A stretch of DNA of 64,000 bases from Enoplolaimus lenunculus (GCA_030248215.1 JASANG010001861.1:124001-188000), one strand, 5' to 3'; shown: positions 11,184 to 24,066, counted from the stretch's first letter. Translations and numbers: made by a program. Notes: generated by a model not told the origin, from the letters alone.

Positions 11184-12739
11184 CTCTAGTTCGAAATATG
11201 ATTTATAAAAAAGTATTTAAGCAAACCTCAGAGTAAAAATTACTGGTTCACAAGCACAGCGTGACTTACAGTACAAAAATGAAAACTCGAGTCAAAAACT
11301 ACAACGAACCCGAATGGAAAATGCAGGAAAACTGCATATTTGAACATAAAACTAACAATTTTTCTTTTTTTTTCTCATACTATTTACTGCTTCGCGTGCC
11401 GGTCAACCGCTAGCATTATCATGGTTCTATAACCGTTTTTATAGGTATTCAAAGAATTTTGGTTGTTTATGACTTCTGACAGGGCTGTAACTAAGGCTTC
11501 GAGGTTTTTACACAAAACATCGTCGGGTACAAGGAAAAGGCATCTGGACGATAAAATTGGTAAATTAATTTTTTTTGTGTATAAATATATATGTGTGAGC
11601 TTTATACTTTACTGTGATAAAAATCGTGAAATACTTATATAACCTTTAACGTGGCGATATCCTTATTAACATTTTTAATGTCATCAGGCACCGTCTCTGT
11701 TGACGTATGTGCCGCATTTCTTCCACTGCCATATTCCCTTATCATACGTATTCGTATTCCGAGTAGAGTAAGACCGGACGCCGAAATACGGAATACAAAT
11801 GCCAGAGTTGGATAGTGAAGTTTCAACGGGATCTAGAACCGGTTGTGAACCGGATAATAGAATAGACTTTACATTAGTCTCTTGAAACAAACGATGGATT
11901 TCTGACGTTTTTTCATATCTGGATATCCCAATTTAAGCATTGTCTAATCTTCCGAATCGTGGCCTTTGTTGCAGAAGCACTTTTTTAACTCGTAGCTCTC
12001 AGATTAGTTCCCTGAGACTCAAAAAATGATGCTATAAGGGTAAAAAGAATACACAATTTTAAGATGATTTCTAGGTATTTTAGTTCCTAGTATATTTGCG
12101 ATCGGATTAAATCAACGGCATTGGATGAAACCACTAATAATTGTTTCACTTAGGGCCGTCCCAGTTACTGGGTGGTCTGTAAAAAAGCAGGCTTAGATTC
12201 TGGACTACATTTTTCTGCTTAGGCTTAGGCTTAGAAATACACTTTTCATCAAATTTGTAGCAAAACCTAAACCGGAACATATCAAACAAATAAATTTTGT
12301 AAAACTATGCAAAATTTCACTGCCAAAACTGCCGGAACCTTTGGTAGAAATTCTACCAAAGCCGGAGCCGGTGGTAGACTACCTGTTGTACCCTGGTACA
12401 TATACATTGATAAATCCGTTGTGGGATGAGAGATTACGATGACATTAGAAAATTTCCATGATATAAATTTGCAATTTGTGTGAAATTCTTCTATTAATAA
12501 AATAAAAATAGGAGACAAAATTTAAGTCTGAATATCAGCGTGGGAAATTTTCCACAGGATCTGTAGAAAAGGTTTGTTAATATTTTCTTAATCAATATAC
12601 TAAGTTACTTATTGAATCATTTAAATAAAAATTTTAACCGTGGTTTGCTGACAAGCTCTCCATATCTCATTGGACAATGTAAACGTTTCAGTTATCAGCC
12701 AGCAATAAAGTGTATGCAGCAGGTTGCGCCTACAAACAT
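11184..12739. other. Intergenic, no gene seen
   Basis: Contains an inverted fragment with TTAGGC hexamers at about 12150-12240 (possibly family A). A short inverted word pair GGTAGAAATTCTACC lies at about 12341. Otherwise nothing. Confidence 0.5.
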
Positions 12740-13213
12740 TGCCCGTATTCTCAAATGCATATATCACCTACACACAAAAAAAGTATTTCTGAATTTAGTC
12801 AGAAAAGTATTTTCTGTGGCAAATCTGACAAGTTTTTCTGACATTTAAGACAATTTTTCAAACAATAACTGGAAAACGTTTATTTTCAGACTTTATTTCA
12901 AAACTTTTCCGAAATCTTTTCTGTTATAACAGAAATACTTTTCAAGTGCACCTTGTTAATTATATTTCTTAAATGTAAGAAATTTTTTCTTAAATCTCAG
13001 AAATATTATTGTGAGTGTATGACAAGTTAGTAATAGGTTCTCACAACTAACGAACTGCAGCAATTGCAGATCTCAAAATGTGCACAGAAGTAGAGTAAAT
13101 CGAATGCGATAAATATGCTGAATTTGAAACCTCTCCATTCCCTTGTTCGAAAGTTGGAAGACCTATCACAAACTGGTGATAGGTGCTAACACACATTTGA
13201 GAATAACGGTTCA
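12740..13213 (+). mobile_element. Family H element carrying the nested family G insertion
   Basis: Left end CGTATTCTCAAATGCAT at about 12747, right end GGTGATAGGTGCTAACACAC then TTTGAGAATA. Removing the insertion restores a 225-bp element like the one at 518. Confidence 0.75.
12771..13019 (+). mobile_element. Family G element nested in a family H element
   Basis: Ends TA-CACACAAAAAAAG and TTATTGTGAGTG-TA. It interrupts a family H element exactly after its terminal block (TATTCTCAAATGCATATATCACC), and the H sequence resumes with GACAAGTTAGTAATAGG. Confidence 0.8.
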
Positions 13214-13411
13214 TATTCTCAGTTGTATATAGCACCTATCGCCAATTAGATTTTGAAGTAACTGCGAAATTTTAAATTTACCCAGAGGTAAGGTAAATCA
13301 AGTGCTAGAAATGAGAGTAAAATTTCAGACATAACCGTTCCCGTGATCAAAAGTGACAAGTCTATCACCAATTAGTATATAGATGCTACACATATTTGAG
13401 AATATTTGCAC
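13210..13411 (+). mobile_element. Family H element directly adjoining the previous copy
   Basis: TATTCTCAGTTGTATATAGC, CACCTATCGCCAATTAG, then CTATCACCAATTAG and ATTTGAGAATA. Two H elements lie head to tail here. Confidence 0.65.
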
Positions 13412-14911
13412 TAAAATCAACTTAAAATAAAAACGCATCAATCAACAAATAATTTCCAATATATTTGATAAACAAAGCAATTTGCCTAAATGACCGTAGG
13501 AACCAAAAAAGTACATCATTTGAACCGTAACGTTTCCGGTGACTGCACCCGGAACTATCACCCCGTGCGGATTTGACTCAAGCTTTACCGGGTATACTTG
13601 TGTTGCATTTTAGACTGTCACTAACGCTATCTAACAATACACATCCTAAAATATATTTGGTCCATTAGTCTTAATGATTATGCTCAACATGCGGGGACAA
13701 CTAGCTTTCGTCACACACAAAAACCCGTTATACTAAATGAAACTAGACAATCAGAAGCGCAGACAGTATTTCATCTCGACAGAGGGTAACCACGTTTGTT
13801 GTTTTTGTAGACAAGCGTAGCAAGCTAGAACGTTTTTCTTACCTCAGCAGGTTATTTTATAGAAGTACTACCTTTTTTGAGTGTTTCAAGAAATTTAGGG
13901 GAATCTACCCCCCCTTTTTCACAGGTATACGCCTCTGTAGACATTACCCCGGTTTGCTACTGGCAGTCTACAACTTATCGTAGATACTGGTAAACTTTAC
14001 CATAAATTTGAAAAGGGTGTACTGTCCTTTGAAAAATTCGAAAGATTATTTTTAGGCTACAAACTACAAAAGTTGGTAAATATCCTGGACAACGCAATCA
14101 GAACGGTGGGATACGACCTTTAAATCCCACGTCCTACTGGCTGCGCCCTTGTGAAGATATATACAGTATATCAAAGTGTTTTATGCAAATTGCTAACAGA
14201 ACCAAAACCAATTAGAATGTTGAAAATAGAGTGTTTTGCTGAAAGACAAACATACTGTGAAGCCGTTGGAAACAACGGATTTTAGCTGCATTATTGCAAT
14301 AAGATTAAAGGTCTAAGCCTACTCTCTAAAAACTTGAACTTAAATTATAGTTTAACTAAAACTTGATTAGTTTAAGCAAAACTTAAATTATCCAACGGAA
14401 GAATTGCAAGTCGAATTGTAACTAGTATGTATTGAAAATTGAGCTAGGAATCGGTACTTCCAAAATAACACACTTATTTGCGTTATACTGTTTCAAAATA
14501 TATTGAACACCTATTATTAACAGGCGATAAACGTTAGTGGTATTCGGAAATATATAGGGCTAAGTGTGGCTATAACGAAAAAGGTATGCTAAACTGCATC
14601 ACATTGCTCTGTTTCTGAGAGATTAGGTAAAAATTCTCATTTAGGTCAACGGTGTAACCAGATGGGGTTCACATGTTGGCATACCTTGGGACCTTTGTTC
14701 AATGGTTTTGTAGCATTATTTCAATTGGTAACACAAGAAATAATCTTAGAAATTTGTACAGGATGTGACCCGTTTTTCAAATCGTGGTTATGCCCATGAT
14801 ATTGGTTGCATTATAAAAAGTAAATGTCAATTATATTAACATACTGTACTTACTCAGCTGTAAGTTATAGTTTTCGCCGTCGACAGTTCACAACTATGGG
14901 TTAAATAATAA
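13412..14911. other. Intergenic, nothing recognised
   Basis: No open frame of note and no repeat that I could match elsewhere in the window. Confidence 0.5.
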
Positions 14912-15096
14912 ATACTAGTCAGCCGGGGTTGTGCAATGCGCAAAAGTTAGCGATTGCACAAAATTCCGCACGTAGTTTATCTTTTCACTGAACAATCACG
15001 TTTATATAGTAAAAAAATCATTGTAAGCAAAGCAAATGCTGAAAAGTTGCACGAATACGTATGTGGGACATTTCTGTTTTAATTATATATATGGGA
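14912..15096 (-). mobile_element. Family F element
   Basis: ACTAGTCAGCCGGGGTTGTG, GCAATGCGCAAAAGTTAGCG, GAATACGTATGTGGGACA and TTTTAATTATATATA in the family order. Confidence 0.7.
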
Positions 15097-15268
15097 CCTA
15101 GATAAAACCACCAGAAACGTAAATTACATCAGATTAGTTTGGTAACACTTTAGCGAAGCTACGTTGAGCATAAACGTTCTACATAGTATTTCAAACTTGG
15201 TTTCAAGCTACGAGTTGTACCAGAAGTTTCTCAGCTGGAAGGCGTGTGCCATCACGATCACTGCAAAA

Positions 15269-15477
15269 ATGATGAGTCAAATTGACTCTCACCGCAATAG
15301 GCTTTTTCCGGACTAAACAAACTGAGTCAAAATTCGACTCCATCAGAGTCAAATACGACTGAATGAATCGCTAAGTGTGTCAAATTTGACTCTGGCGTAG
15401 TCGAATTTAACTCAGTTTGTGTAGTCCGAAAAGCCCATTTCGGAGGGAGTCAATTTGACTCACCATTTTTTGCAGTG
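15269..15477. mobile_element. Family D foldback element
   Basis: CACTGCAAAAATGATGAGTC at the left mirrors CACCATTTTTTGCAGTG at the right. Almost the whole 209 bp is one hairpin made of GAGTCAAATTGACTC-type words. Ends and TA target preference in sister copies suggest a Tc1/mariner-type parent. Confidence 0.85.
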
Positions 15478-16123
15478 CACTCATCTAAGCTTTGCACGCC
15501 TTGTGTAGATTTAAACACTACACAAAGCCATAATAAGTGTAGACTAAACATTGTTTATTAATATTCCGAGTAACAGTTGGCGATTAGTTGCTCACAGTTT
15601 ACGGGAAATAGTTTTATGCCCGATAAACCTAGAAACAAAACACCCACTATTCCTGATAAATAGACAATGTAGCGTCGATAAATCTCGTACAAAGGCAAAC
15701 GCGCTCAAATTTCTGTCGCTGAACTCATTAATCTTTCACTAGAATACAGCTTGAATGAGGTATTCAGAGGTAAGCAATGTGTTTGAGTTTCAGCTGTGTC
15801 CACCAGAGACAAACAGGGTTTTCGTTGAGTTATTTTTTGTATAGAAGGTATCTGGCGACATGAAAATGTGTGCCAAGAGTATGCTTTGCAGAAAAACCAA
15901 ACCAACACTATTTGGTTTTTGTATACTTCCTATATTTGAGGTTAAAGGCCTAGACAAAGACTTAAGTTTAGGCTTAGATTTAATTTAGGCTTAACAAAAC
16001 GTTTAGGCGAAGGTTTTGGGTGGAAAGTGTGATAGAGCCAACATCATTTTTATAAACTGAAATTTTTACGAAAATATTTTTTTACATTGGCCATTCAGAA
16101 GTAAACGCAAGCTAAATGTAAAT

Positions 16124-16322
16124 GGTCAATGTAAAGAACAGAGTCGGAACAGTATTATAAGCATATTCCTAAGCCTAAGCCTAAGCCTAAGCCTAAGCCT
16201 AAGCGTAAGAATAAGCATATTCCTAAGCCTTAGCCTAAGCCAAGCAAAATAAGTCTAAAGCTTAAGCTTACTCTATTGCAGTCCCACAGAAAAACGCTTC
16301 GCCCCTGATCTTTACATGGGCC
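16124..16322 (+). mobile_element. Family A hAT-like element with six perfect TTAGGC units
   Basis: Begins GGTCAATGTAAAGAACAG and ends GATCTTTACATGGGCC. Candidate 8-bp duplication ATGTAAAT / AAGCAAAT (6 of 8). Six perfect CCTAAG units run from 16168 to 16203, followed by CGTAAG variants and a second block after 16225. Confidence 0.88.
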
Positions 16323-16716
16323 AAGCAAATTTATATGCTAAAATTAATATATAGTACGAAATTTGAAGATTCGTACAGCGATTAGAAAACAACTGTGTCT
16401 AGCATAAGGTAGAAACTCTATTTCGATTGTTTAAATTTTAACTTTATATAATTATCTTTTTGGGCGTAGCAAGAAAATAGTTTTGACCATTATGGCACGG
16501 GATGATTTCTCAAATATTGAAAATTTCAAAATTTCATTATTTCTCAAATTTGTTATCACTTTTTCCTTTCCTCTGAAATCTAATTTCACGCTAGAATTCG
16601 ATCGCCTATACTTTCGAACGAGAGGTTGGCGTGTTGTGTTGTGCTTTGCTCACAGTTATAATGTATTCAAGCCATTTCGTGAAAGTTTCATATCAACTGT
16701 TTACTCTTTAATGTAA

Positions 16717-16853
16717 ACTAGTTGGCTGGCAGCATGCAAAATTTTTTCACAAAACAACCACGTTTGTGTTCTAAGAAAATATTGTAAACAAAGTATTAAT
16801 GCAGCAAATTTTCCCAAAATACGTATGTGGAGCATTCTAGCTTTATTTAAAGA
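16717..16853 (-). mobile_element. Family F element, internally shortened
   Basis: GTTGGCTGGCAGCATGCAAA, TTGTAAACAAAGTATTAATG and AAAATACGTATGTGGAGC; the CGCAAAAGTTAGCG block is missing. Confidence 0.65.
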
Positions 16854-18243
16854 TTTTGCGCCTTTGTTGGCATCGTTCAACAGCAGATATAAGCTTATGT
16901 AAAATTACTCATAGAGTATACTGTATGCGACAAAGAACTAAAAACACGGCACGATTTTTCATTTCTCAAAGTATTTTATAAAAACTTTTATCCACAATTT
17001 TTGATTAATACAAATATTTTGGACTTTTAACCTTGCTGTGTTATCCGATATTGTTGATGGACTCTACGTACCTTGACATCATGAAAGACAGACTGATATC
17101 TTTGCAATATCAAAAATAAAAGCAGATGCTTAAAAACAGCGTTTTACTTCGTTAAACATAAAGCAGACTACTGGTTACATTAAAGCCAAACCACATTTTA
17201 GACGGAAGCTAAGAAATGGAAGCAAAACGTGAAAGTCGTTCTAATGGTTTCACAGGCAACATATGCGTGAGGATGTCAAACGGAAAAGGTTAGACTCGAG
17301 AGCATATATATATACAAGAGACGAGATGGAGAGGGACACATTACCCTTTATCAATATTTTTGAAGATATAACTTATACTTCGAACAAATTTTCTCGCTTA
17401 TCAACTTTTAAAATGGCGTTAAATCCTACCGGTATGAAATCCTTGCTAAGCCCCTCGTTAGATCGCTACAATTGCGCGATAGAGTCGCAGCAAGGGTTTC
17501 ATCTCGGAAGGGTATAACTTTAAAAAACAATGACGTTTTGTATGTGACAGCGGATACAAACTGTGGACCGCTTCAGGTCGTAAATTACAAAGCTTGTAAA
17601 AGATAGCTGATTTTTTCAAGTCTTTTAGAATGAATGAGAATATGGATTTCCCGAAATGTTCCCTTTTGCATTTTGAAAATGCTGTACGAAAAATCGAATG
17701 TGGTGATGTTTAGCATTTCCGGTTCAACACAAGTTTATGTACCGAATTGATGTAATCATTTCAGAGGATATTTTTTTGCTAATTATTGACTTAATGAGAT
17801 TGTAAACGAAAACATAACGTCCTACCATGTCTAAGTGTACCAGATGCAGTGGTGCAGTCATGGATTTTGAAAACATAATTTTTCTACAACCTATAAATGC
17901 TTTGAAATAGGTTTGTTACGTTTACTGACTGAAAAAAGTTGCTAAAAACCGCTGGAAAAACAACAAAAATCGACGTTTCATTTATACAAACCACAGTTCC
18001 TGCTGTACGCCCTTCAAAGATGCCCGGACGCATATGACAACGCTGTTTTGTGGTTTCTTGGAACTCTAAAAGTTATTAGAATTCGTATTTTTTTTAATTC
18101 GGCGAAAACGTTGCACCCAGAGGCATATCGAGAAAAGAGCAGAAGCGAATTGCGCTCTGGAACTCAAATACCGTAGGTAGAAACCCTGCGTCAATAAAAG
18201 ATGGCAAACTTAAAATTTTGCCATTAATTTGCTTGCACGTTAG
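16854..18243. other. Intergenic, nothing recognised
   Basis: An 84-codon frame at 17263-17517 has no recognisable motif. The remainder is AT-rich. Confidence 0.5.
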
Positions 18244-18460
18244 GGCTCATGTATAGAACAGGGACGGAACAGTAGTATAAGCATATTTCTAAGCCCAAGC
18301 ATAAGCCTACGCCTAAAACCTAAGCGTAAGAATGAGCGTATTCCTAAGCCTAAGTCTAAGCATAAGCCTAAGCCTAAGCAAAAAAAATTAGTCTAAAGCT
18401 TAAACTGACTGTATTATAGCCCCTGAGGAAAACGATCCGGCCTTGTTCCATACATGGGCC
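18244..18460 (+). mobile_element. Family A hAT-like element
   Basis: Begins GGCTCATGTATAGAACAGGG and ends CTTGTTCCATACATGGGCC. Flanked by CACGTTAG and CACGTTAA, an 8-bp target duplication with one mismatch. The interior has two hexamer blocks separated by a GTAAGAATGAGCGTATTCC spacer, the same plan as the copy at 16124. Confidence 0.88.
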
Positions 18461-18749
18461 CACGTTAAAGACAGAGGCGTAGTCGGGGCAGCAAGGGAGC
18501 CATGCCTGCCAATAGTTTTGGAAAAAATTCTTTTTTGAATAAATTGAACCTATGATCTCCTGTGTGTTTTATTCCTACACACCAGTTGTTGGTGCTTTTC
18601 TATTCTGAACCGATATTGACTGTTTTCGTACGAGCAACACATTATATATTTAAAGCATTCGTGTGCTCCCCTTCAACGAAAATTCCGGCTGCGCTCATGC
18701 GTTAAGATCATATTGCTATATTTTGCCCCTATTTAAACATGTATTTTTA

Positions 18750-18900
18750 CAGACGAACCTTTAGCAAGGGGGCGGGGCGGATGGGCTCAGCTCCAATGAA
18801 AAAATTTTGGACCGGTAGAAAATTTTCGACCTTGCTTGTAAAAGTCAAGCAAAACCCTTGTAGGGCCCTCATGAAAAAGCTACATGCCTAGTTTAGGGTA
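18750..18900 (-). mobile_element. Family C element
   Basis: GGGGGCGGGGCGGATGGG, AATTTTCGACCTTGCTTG and AAAACCCTTGTAGGGCC. The terminal parts are diverged. Confidence 0.6.
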
Positions 18901-19101
18901 TGAAGAACGTTCAAATTTAACTATTTTGCAAGAATTATAATGGTCTCTTTTATATAACGTTCGCTGTAATAAAAATGTTGACTACGTATTCCGCATGTGC
19001 TTCATGTGAGCATTAAACCAATTGGACAACAGTTGACCTCAAAATAAAACACTAAATAACCTACTTAATCACCCACGTTTTTTGCATACAATCTGGCAGA
19101 C

Positions 19102-19271
19102 CCAGATCTGTAGCCAGCTCACCTTACTAGAGGGGGGAGGCTAAAATTTTTTCAGAAGGGCATACAAGGGTTTTCGATGACATTTACAGACAAATTTGAA
19201 AACTTTCTCGGGGGCCAAAATTTTTCAGCGGGCTGAGCCTCTGCCTGGTTCCCCTCTGGCTACGAGCCCGG
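19102..19271 (+). mobile_element. Family C element
   Basis: CTGTAGCCAGCTCACCTTAC to TCTGGCTACGAGCCCGG, with GGCATACAAGGGTTTTCGAT in the middle. Confidence 0.75.
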
Positions 19272-20586
19272 GTAGTCCTACAAACGGTTGGAAATGCTTT
19301 TATACCAGCAATCTTCAATAATGCTGCCTAAAAACGTCTAAATTTACGAGTCAAATTATAACCGAATCATAGATATACCATAAACCGGTCATATATATAT
19401 TCTATATTTATCCCGGTTTTTAGTGATTCTCATGAGACTGTCAGAGCAGCTGGGTATAAAAGACGCTTAATTTATATAGCCTGATATGACAATAATATGA
19501 TCAAAAAGCGCTGTATGCACTGGCGAATTCAACGGGTGGGATTCAGGCTCTGCCTCCTATAGCGAGAATCAAAGCCAAGATTTTGAAGTAAGATTTAGCA
19601 TTGAAATTGCATTTGGCCAATCGCTCATTTTACTCGAATGTTATTTTTTCAATATATGTATTTTGTGGGCCACCGCATGGTGAAACTGGCTACATGGAAA
19701 TGTACGAGCATTATAGAATGCTAAATATTTAACAATCCATACTGCTATTCAAATAAGCTTTGCGTCTGGCAGTGAAGTATACTTCGAGGTATTATAAATT
19801 TTTTTGAATAGGAAATCTATCACTGTCTGGCTGTCTCAAGTTTGAAATATATTACTAAATGTCGACAAACATAAATTTAAGTAGGAGTCTATATTTTTTG
19901 TATCGAATCAAGATTAATTGAATCGATAACAATTTATCACCCAGCAATTTGACGCGCGCTAGGTCCTAAGCGAAATCCAAGAGCATAATTCTACGCATAA
20001 TCGTTGGCGAAAAATTGTCGAGCGGTCGAGATTTAAGATTACAAGTTTTCGGTATCGGGCGAGACAAATTTTTATGATACAGGATCCGGGTATTCTAAAA
20101 ATCACTATCCGGCGCACACCTACAGGGACACCGTTGGGATAGTCGGGGCTTCCCAAACAAGTCAGGCGGGACCCCAAAAATGATTTGCAGTTCTATATAT
20201 AACTTCGTGACTCGCGAAACAATTTAGTTTGCCAGGTGGCTCTCAAGGGTCAGCTTCTCCAATTGACGGGTTTTGGGGTGCGCTTTCGCCAGCTCTGTAC
20301 AAAGGTTATGCTCCAAATGTGAAGTTCCACATTAAACACGCAAGAGAAGAAAGAGCAATTACATTCAAATTATAAGGATCAGTAATTTTAAAGTGTGCAA
20401 TATAAACGGTTTAGAGAGCCACGGGTCATGTCTGTTCCAGAATTGGTGTTTGGAGCGATACAATCAGCGGTAATTCGACTGTGGTTGCTGTTGCTTATCA
20501 ATCGTCAAATAAATAAACTTTAATACCAAACGAACGGTTTGTCACATATCTTTTCACATTTTAGTTTTTAGAGTGTAATTTTATAC
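19272..20586. other. Intergenic, nothing recognised
   Basis: No gene. A 72-codon frame at 19959-20177 on the - strand has no recognisable domain. Confidence 0.5.
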
Positions 20587-20990
20587 ATCGAATGCCAAAC
20601 GCCGCTTGGAGTCCGTGTGATTTCAACACTTTCTGGTGCGTTAATTAATAAACTCTGCCGGAAAGTTAGTTATTTCTGAGTTAATAACAAAAAACTTTAA
20701 CTCGCTCTGAGTTGAGTCGATTCTCAGCCTGAGTTCAGTTGACTCCGAGGAAGTTGATCAGTTAAATCAAAATTAGTGGAATAACATCGAATGCCAAACG
20801 CCACTTGGAGTCCGTGTGATTTCAACGCTTTAAATTCTAGTGAGTTAATTAATCAACTCGGCCGAAAAGTTTGTTATTTCTGAGTTAATAACAAAAAACT
20901 TTAACTCGCTCTGAGTTGAGTCGATTCTCAGCCTGAGTTCAGTTGTGACTCCGAGGAAGTTGATTAATTAAATCAAAATTAGTCGAATCA
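20587..20990 (+). repeat. Two-copy tandem duplication, about 198-bp unit
   Basis: CATCGAATGCCAAACGCC begins at 20587 and again at 20785. Both copies carry CTGAGTTAATAACAAAAAAC and CTCGCTCTGAGTTGAGTCG. More GAGTT/AACTC words follow to about 21080, giving partial foldback potential. Confidence 0.8.
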
Positions 20991-21214
20991 AGTCAGAATT
21001 GTGAATTCTGATAGTCCTAACTCCTAACTCAAAGTGAGTGATTCAACTCATTCGGAATTAAAATCAACTCACTGGAAAATTTACAGCAAAGTGAGGCTTG
21101 GCCGAGATATATCCTGCCAAAGTTTGTGAATTCGAAAAAGGCTCTGTTACAGTCTGCAGAATAAACATACATACAAATCGTTGTTTCCAGAGAGCTATAC
21201 TAATATACCACTGC

Positions 21215-21385
21215 TCGTCACAGAATGTAGCGAGGTCACTTTGTCAGGGGGCTAAACTATTTTCTGCAACGCACAGCAGGGTTTTTGATGACTTACAAGC
21301 ACAGCTGATAAATTTTCTAGGGAGCCAAATTCTCTTCGGGGTAGCTGAGAGTCCCTCTCTGGCCCCTGTCAGGCTGCGAACCTGC
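21215..21385 (+). mobile_element. Family C element, diverged
   Basis: GGGTTTTTGATGACTTACAA, AAATTTTCTAGGGAGCC and CTGGCCCCTGTCAGGCTG match the family out of register at the left end. Confidence 0.55.
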
Positions 21386-23224
21386 TGAAACCAGTGTTCT
21401 TGGCCGGAAAAAATTACCGGAAAAAAATGTTTTTTTCCATTTTTTCCGAGGGGGGTGGAAAAAATGAAAAAATGGAAAAATATTAAACGAATCTTAAATA
21501 CAATTTGCAACTAAATATGATATAAAATAACGTTTTTAGACGACATGTAACTAATTTTCATTAACACATTAACAGCGGTGACTATATGTCCACCAGGACA
21601 CATTATATGTCCAAAAAAGCGAAAATTGCAGCATATAAATATATATTAAATGGATTAAAAGAATTGGAGGTTTGCCAAGAGATTCAATGTAAAACTACAT
21701 ATGTATCTTGTTCCGTTCACTTACCAGATTTTGTCGACAGTCGGGCAAAAGTTAGGGCGCTCAAAATTGAAAGCTTGCTTTTACCGTATATATTATTTAA
21801 CACTAGGGTACTTTTATCGCATGATTTAGCACTAGGATACGTCGAGCTTCAACCTCGGTTTGCTCGCGAGGTTGCACCATTTGACAGGCTTCGATGTCCG
21901 AAAATACTGGAAAGTATCTTGGGATTTTATATATACTTGCAAAAATAAGTGTGACTTGTTTAGTTCGCTCCACTCATGAATTTCTGATGTTCTAATGACC
22001 TCCTCAGTTTATACCATGCCAAAACTTAAATTTTTAAAAAATTCGAAGACGAATATTGCGAAATGTTTCCCAACCAGTCGTCTGCCTAACGAGTCAGTGA
22101 TATATAACTTGTCCAACTTATCGAAAAAAAGATTTGGGTCCCAGGGGACTGAACTTGTGGCCTTATAAATCAAATTTTCAAAAATTCAGATTTGGGCATG
22201 GAATGATCAGACGATGTCATCAGAAGCTCAAATATGCAAAAACTTTCAAAATGCCGCACGTTGTGTAGGTCGAAATAATAAAAATAAAATCAAACTTTAC
22301 TACCATATTTATCGGTTCAAAACTTAATTTCCGGTACACCCTTGACAGGTCGTGTTGTATGTATGTTGCAAAAACATAATTTAAATTCAAGTCCTATGGT
22401 ATAGTAAAAATGCCTAATTTAAAAAAAACGCCACGCATATGAAACCTACAGAAATGACTTAAAATACACTTAAACAGTTAGAGATATAGTTTTGTATCAA
22501 AGCAGGGATGTCATGGGTAGGAATTTTCCTCTCCAACCCCTCCCCGTTGATAATTTTCGCGAGGATCATCACCAACCTGCCAACTTCCGGACGCGGTGGA
22601 CGTCGTGTAGGTGCTGATATAGATGTCTTGAGTATCTTTACTCATTAAAGAAGCATACCCTAAGGCTTTATTATGACAAATGATTAATGTCGCTGAATTT
22701 TGTCAACTGTTATTGGTCATTTCTTTGATCGCGCCTTAATTCCTTGAGTCGAGGCTAAGCCCTGTGTTATCGTTCAAGTGAGTACAGCGAGAACTCGCAG
22801 TTGTAATTTGCACGTGAAAGTTTTTGACACAACGAATTTGCAGCTGTAACTTGTATAACTGCATGTTTTGCTGGAACCACTAGAATGAGAGTGGCATCAT
22901 GAAATGTTAGGTTCTTGTTGATAAAAACTATAGTACGGCACTATTATCATGTAATGTTCAATCCACTTAGAGGGGCATCGGTCGAGTTTTGTTGAGCAGG
23001 GGCGTGCGTAACCACGTGTTACACAGTTAGGTCCGAGTGGTTAAAGATAAGAGTCTGAGTACTGAACCACATATAAGCTCATTTGTTTAGTTTGCATACT
23101 CTGCGTTCGTACGAAGTGCGAAAGTTTTTGAAATTTTTAATTTTGATTTTTAATTGAATAAAGTACAGTTGTAGAAAAGGTCAAAACCGTTAAGGACTCA
23201 TCAAAATGTGAAGAATAATTTCTG
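21386..23224. other. Intergenic, one unexplained 120-codon frame
   Basis: The frame at 21586-21948 (+) is long for this AT-rich sequence but shows no recognisable domain, splice context or neighbour. The foldback arm at 22080 and a family I fragment at 22795 are the only repeats matched. Confidence 0.45.
22080..22260 (+). mobile_element. Single arm of the foldback element seen at 6340
   Basis: Shares ACTTGTCCAACTTATCGAAAA-type sequence, GGAATGATCAGACGATG and GCTCAAATATGCAAAAACTT with the right arm at 6680-6835. The partner arm is absent. Confidence 0.6.
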
Positions 23225-23413
23225 TTGTGGCTCTAGAAAATATAGCGTGTAATTAACAACTACAATTAAGGGAAATTAACATTTATGGACTCTAATTAGT
23301 GTTTAGCGACGATATACGCTTACGGACTCTTATTAGGGATAGTTACGGACTCCTATTGATTGGGACTCAAAATGGGGACACCCTCTTATTACCAGCTCTT
23401 ATTCGAGTAGCCA
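23225..23413 (+). mobile_element. Family B element, right half only
   Basis: AACATTTATGGACTCTAATT through GGACTCAAAATGGGGACA to TTATTCGAGTAGCC matches the right half of family B. The left half is absent. Confidence 0.7.
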
Positions 23414-24066
23414 GAGTAGTTTTCTAAAAGTAGTTACCGCCCGCATCTTTTACTCTCTGTTGCTTAAGTTCGTATTAAGTAATTAAACCATTTTGTCGTT
23501 AGTAAAAGCTGGTTCAGGCATACCAATCTCGCTCTTATTGAAATAGTAGTCTCACGGTCCTCGTTAATATAAGCAATACTGCTACTTTCTTGTTTTGACA
23601 ACGACTCACATTTGGCGTTTATATATTTGTTTTTGCTCAAAAAATTAAGTGTTTGGCGGGGTGTGATCCTCTTCAATTTTAAACTGATTAACACTCCACA
23701 TTTCATGGAGATCTCCATCCCCATGACATCCCTGTGTCAAATGCCCGTTTCAACTGTGCGGAAATGCTCCGCTTACTAAGCCTAAGCATAAACTTAAGCT
23801 TTTACCTAAATGTAAGCCGAAAGTTAAGCTCAAGCGTAGCCCCCATTTTCCGTGTGCCTCCCAGCGGGTACGTCCTTATAATTAACATGGCCCTTGTATA
23901 AAATAGCTTTCAAATCAAAAACGCTGTATTCGTAATTCGAATTTCGGTGATTCTGAAATATTCGTCCATTTGGAAATGGAGGCAGATTTTCCTGGACAAC
24001 CACGTTTATGTATTGTTGTCCGCTGAATAAATATAGGTGTATCAACTATTTAAAAGACTCATACGG

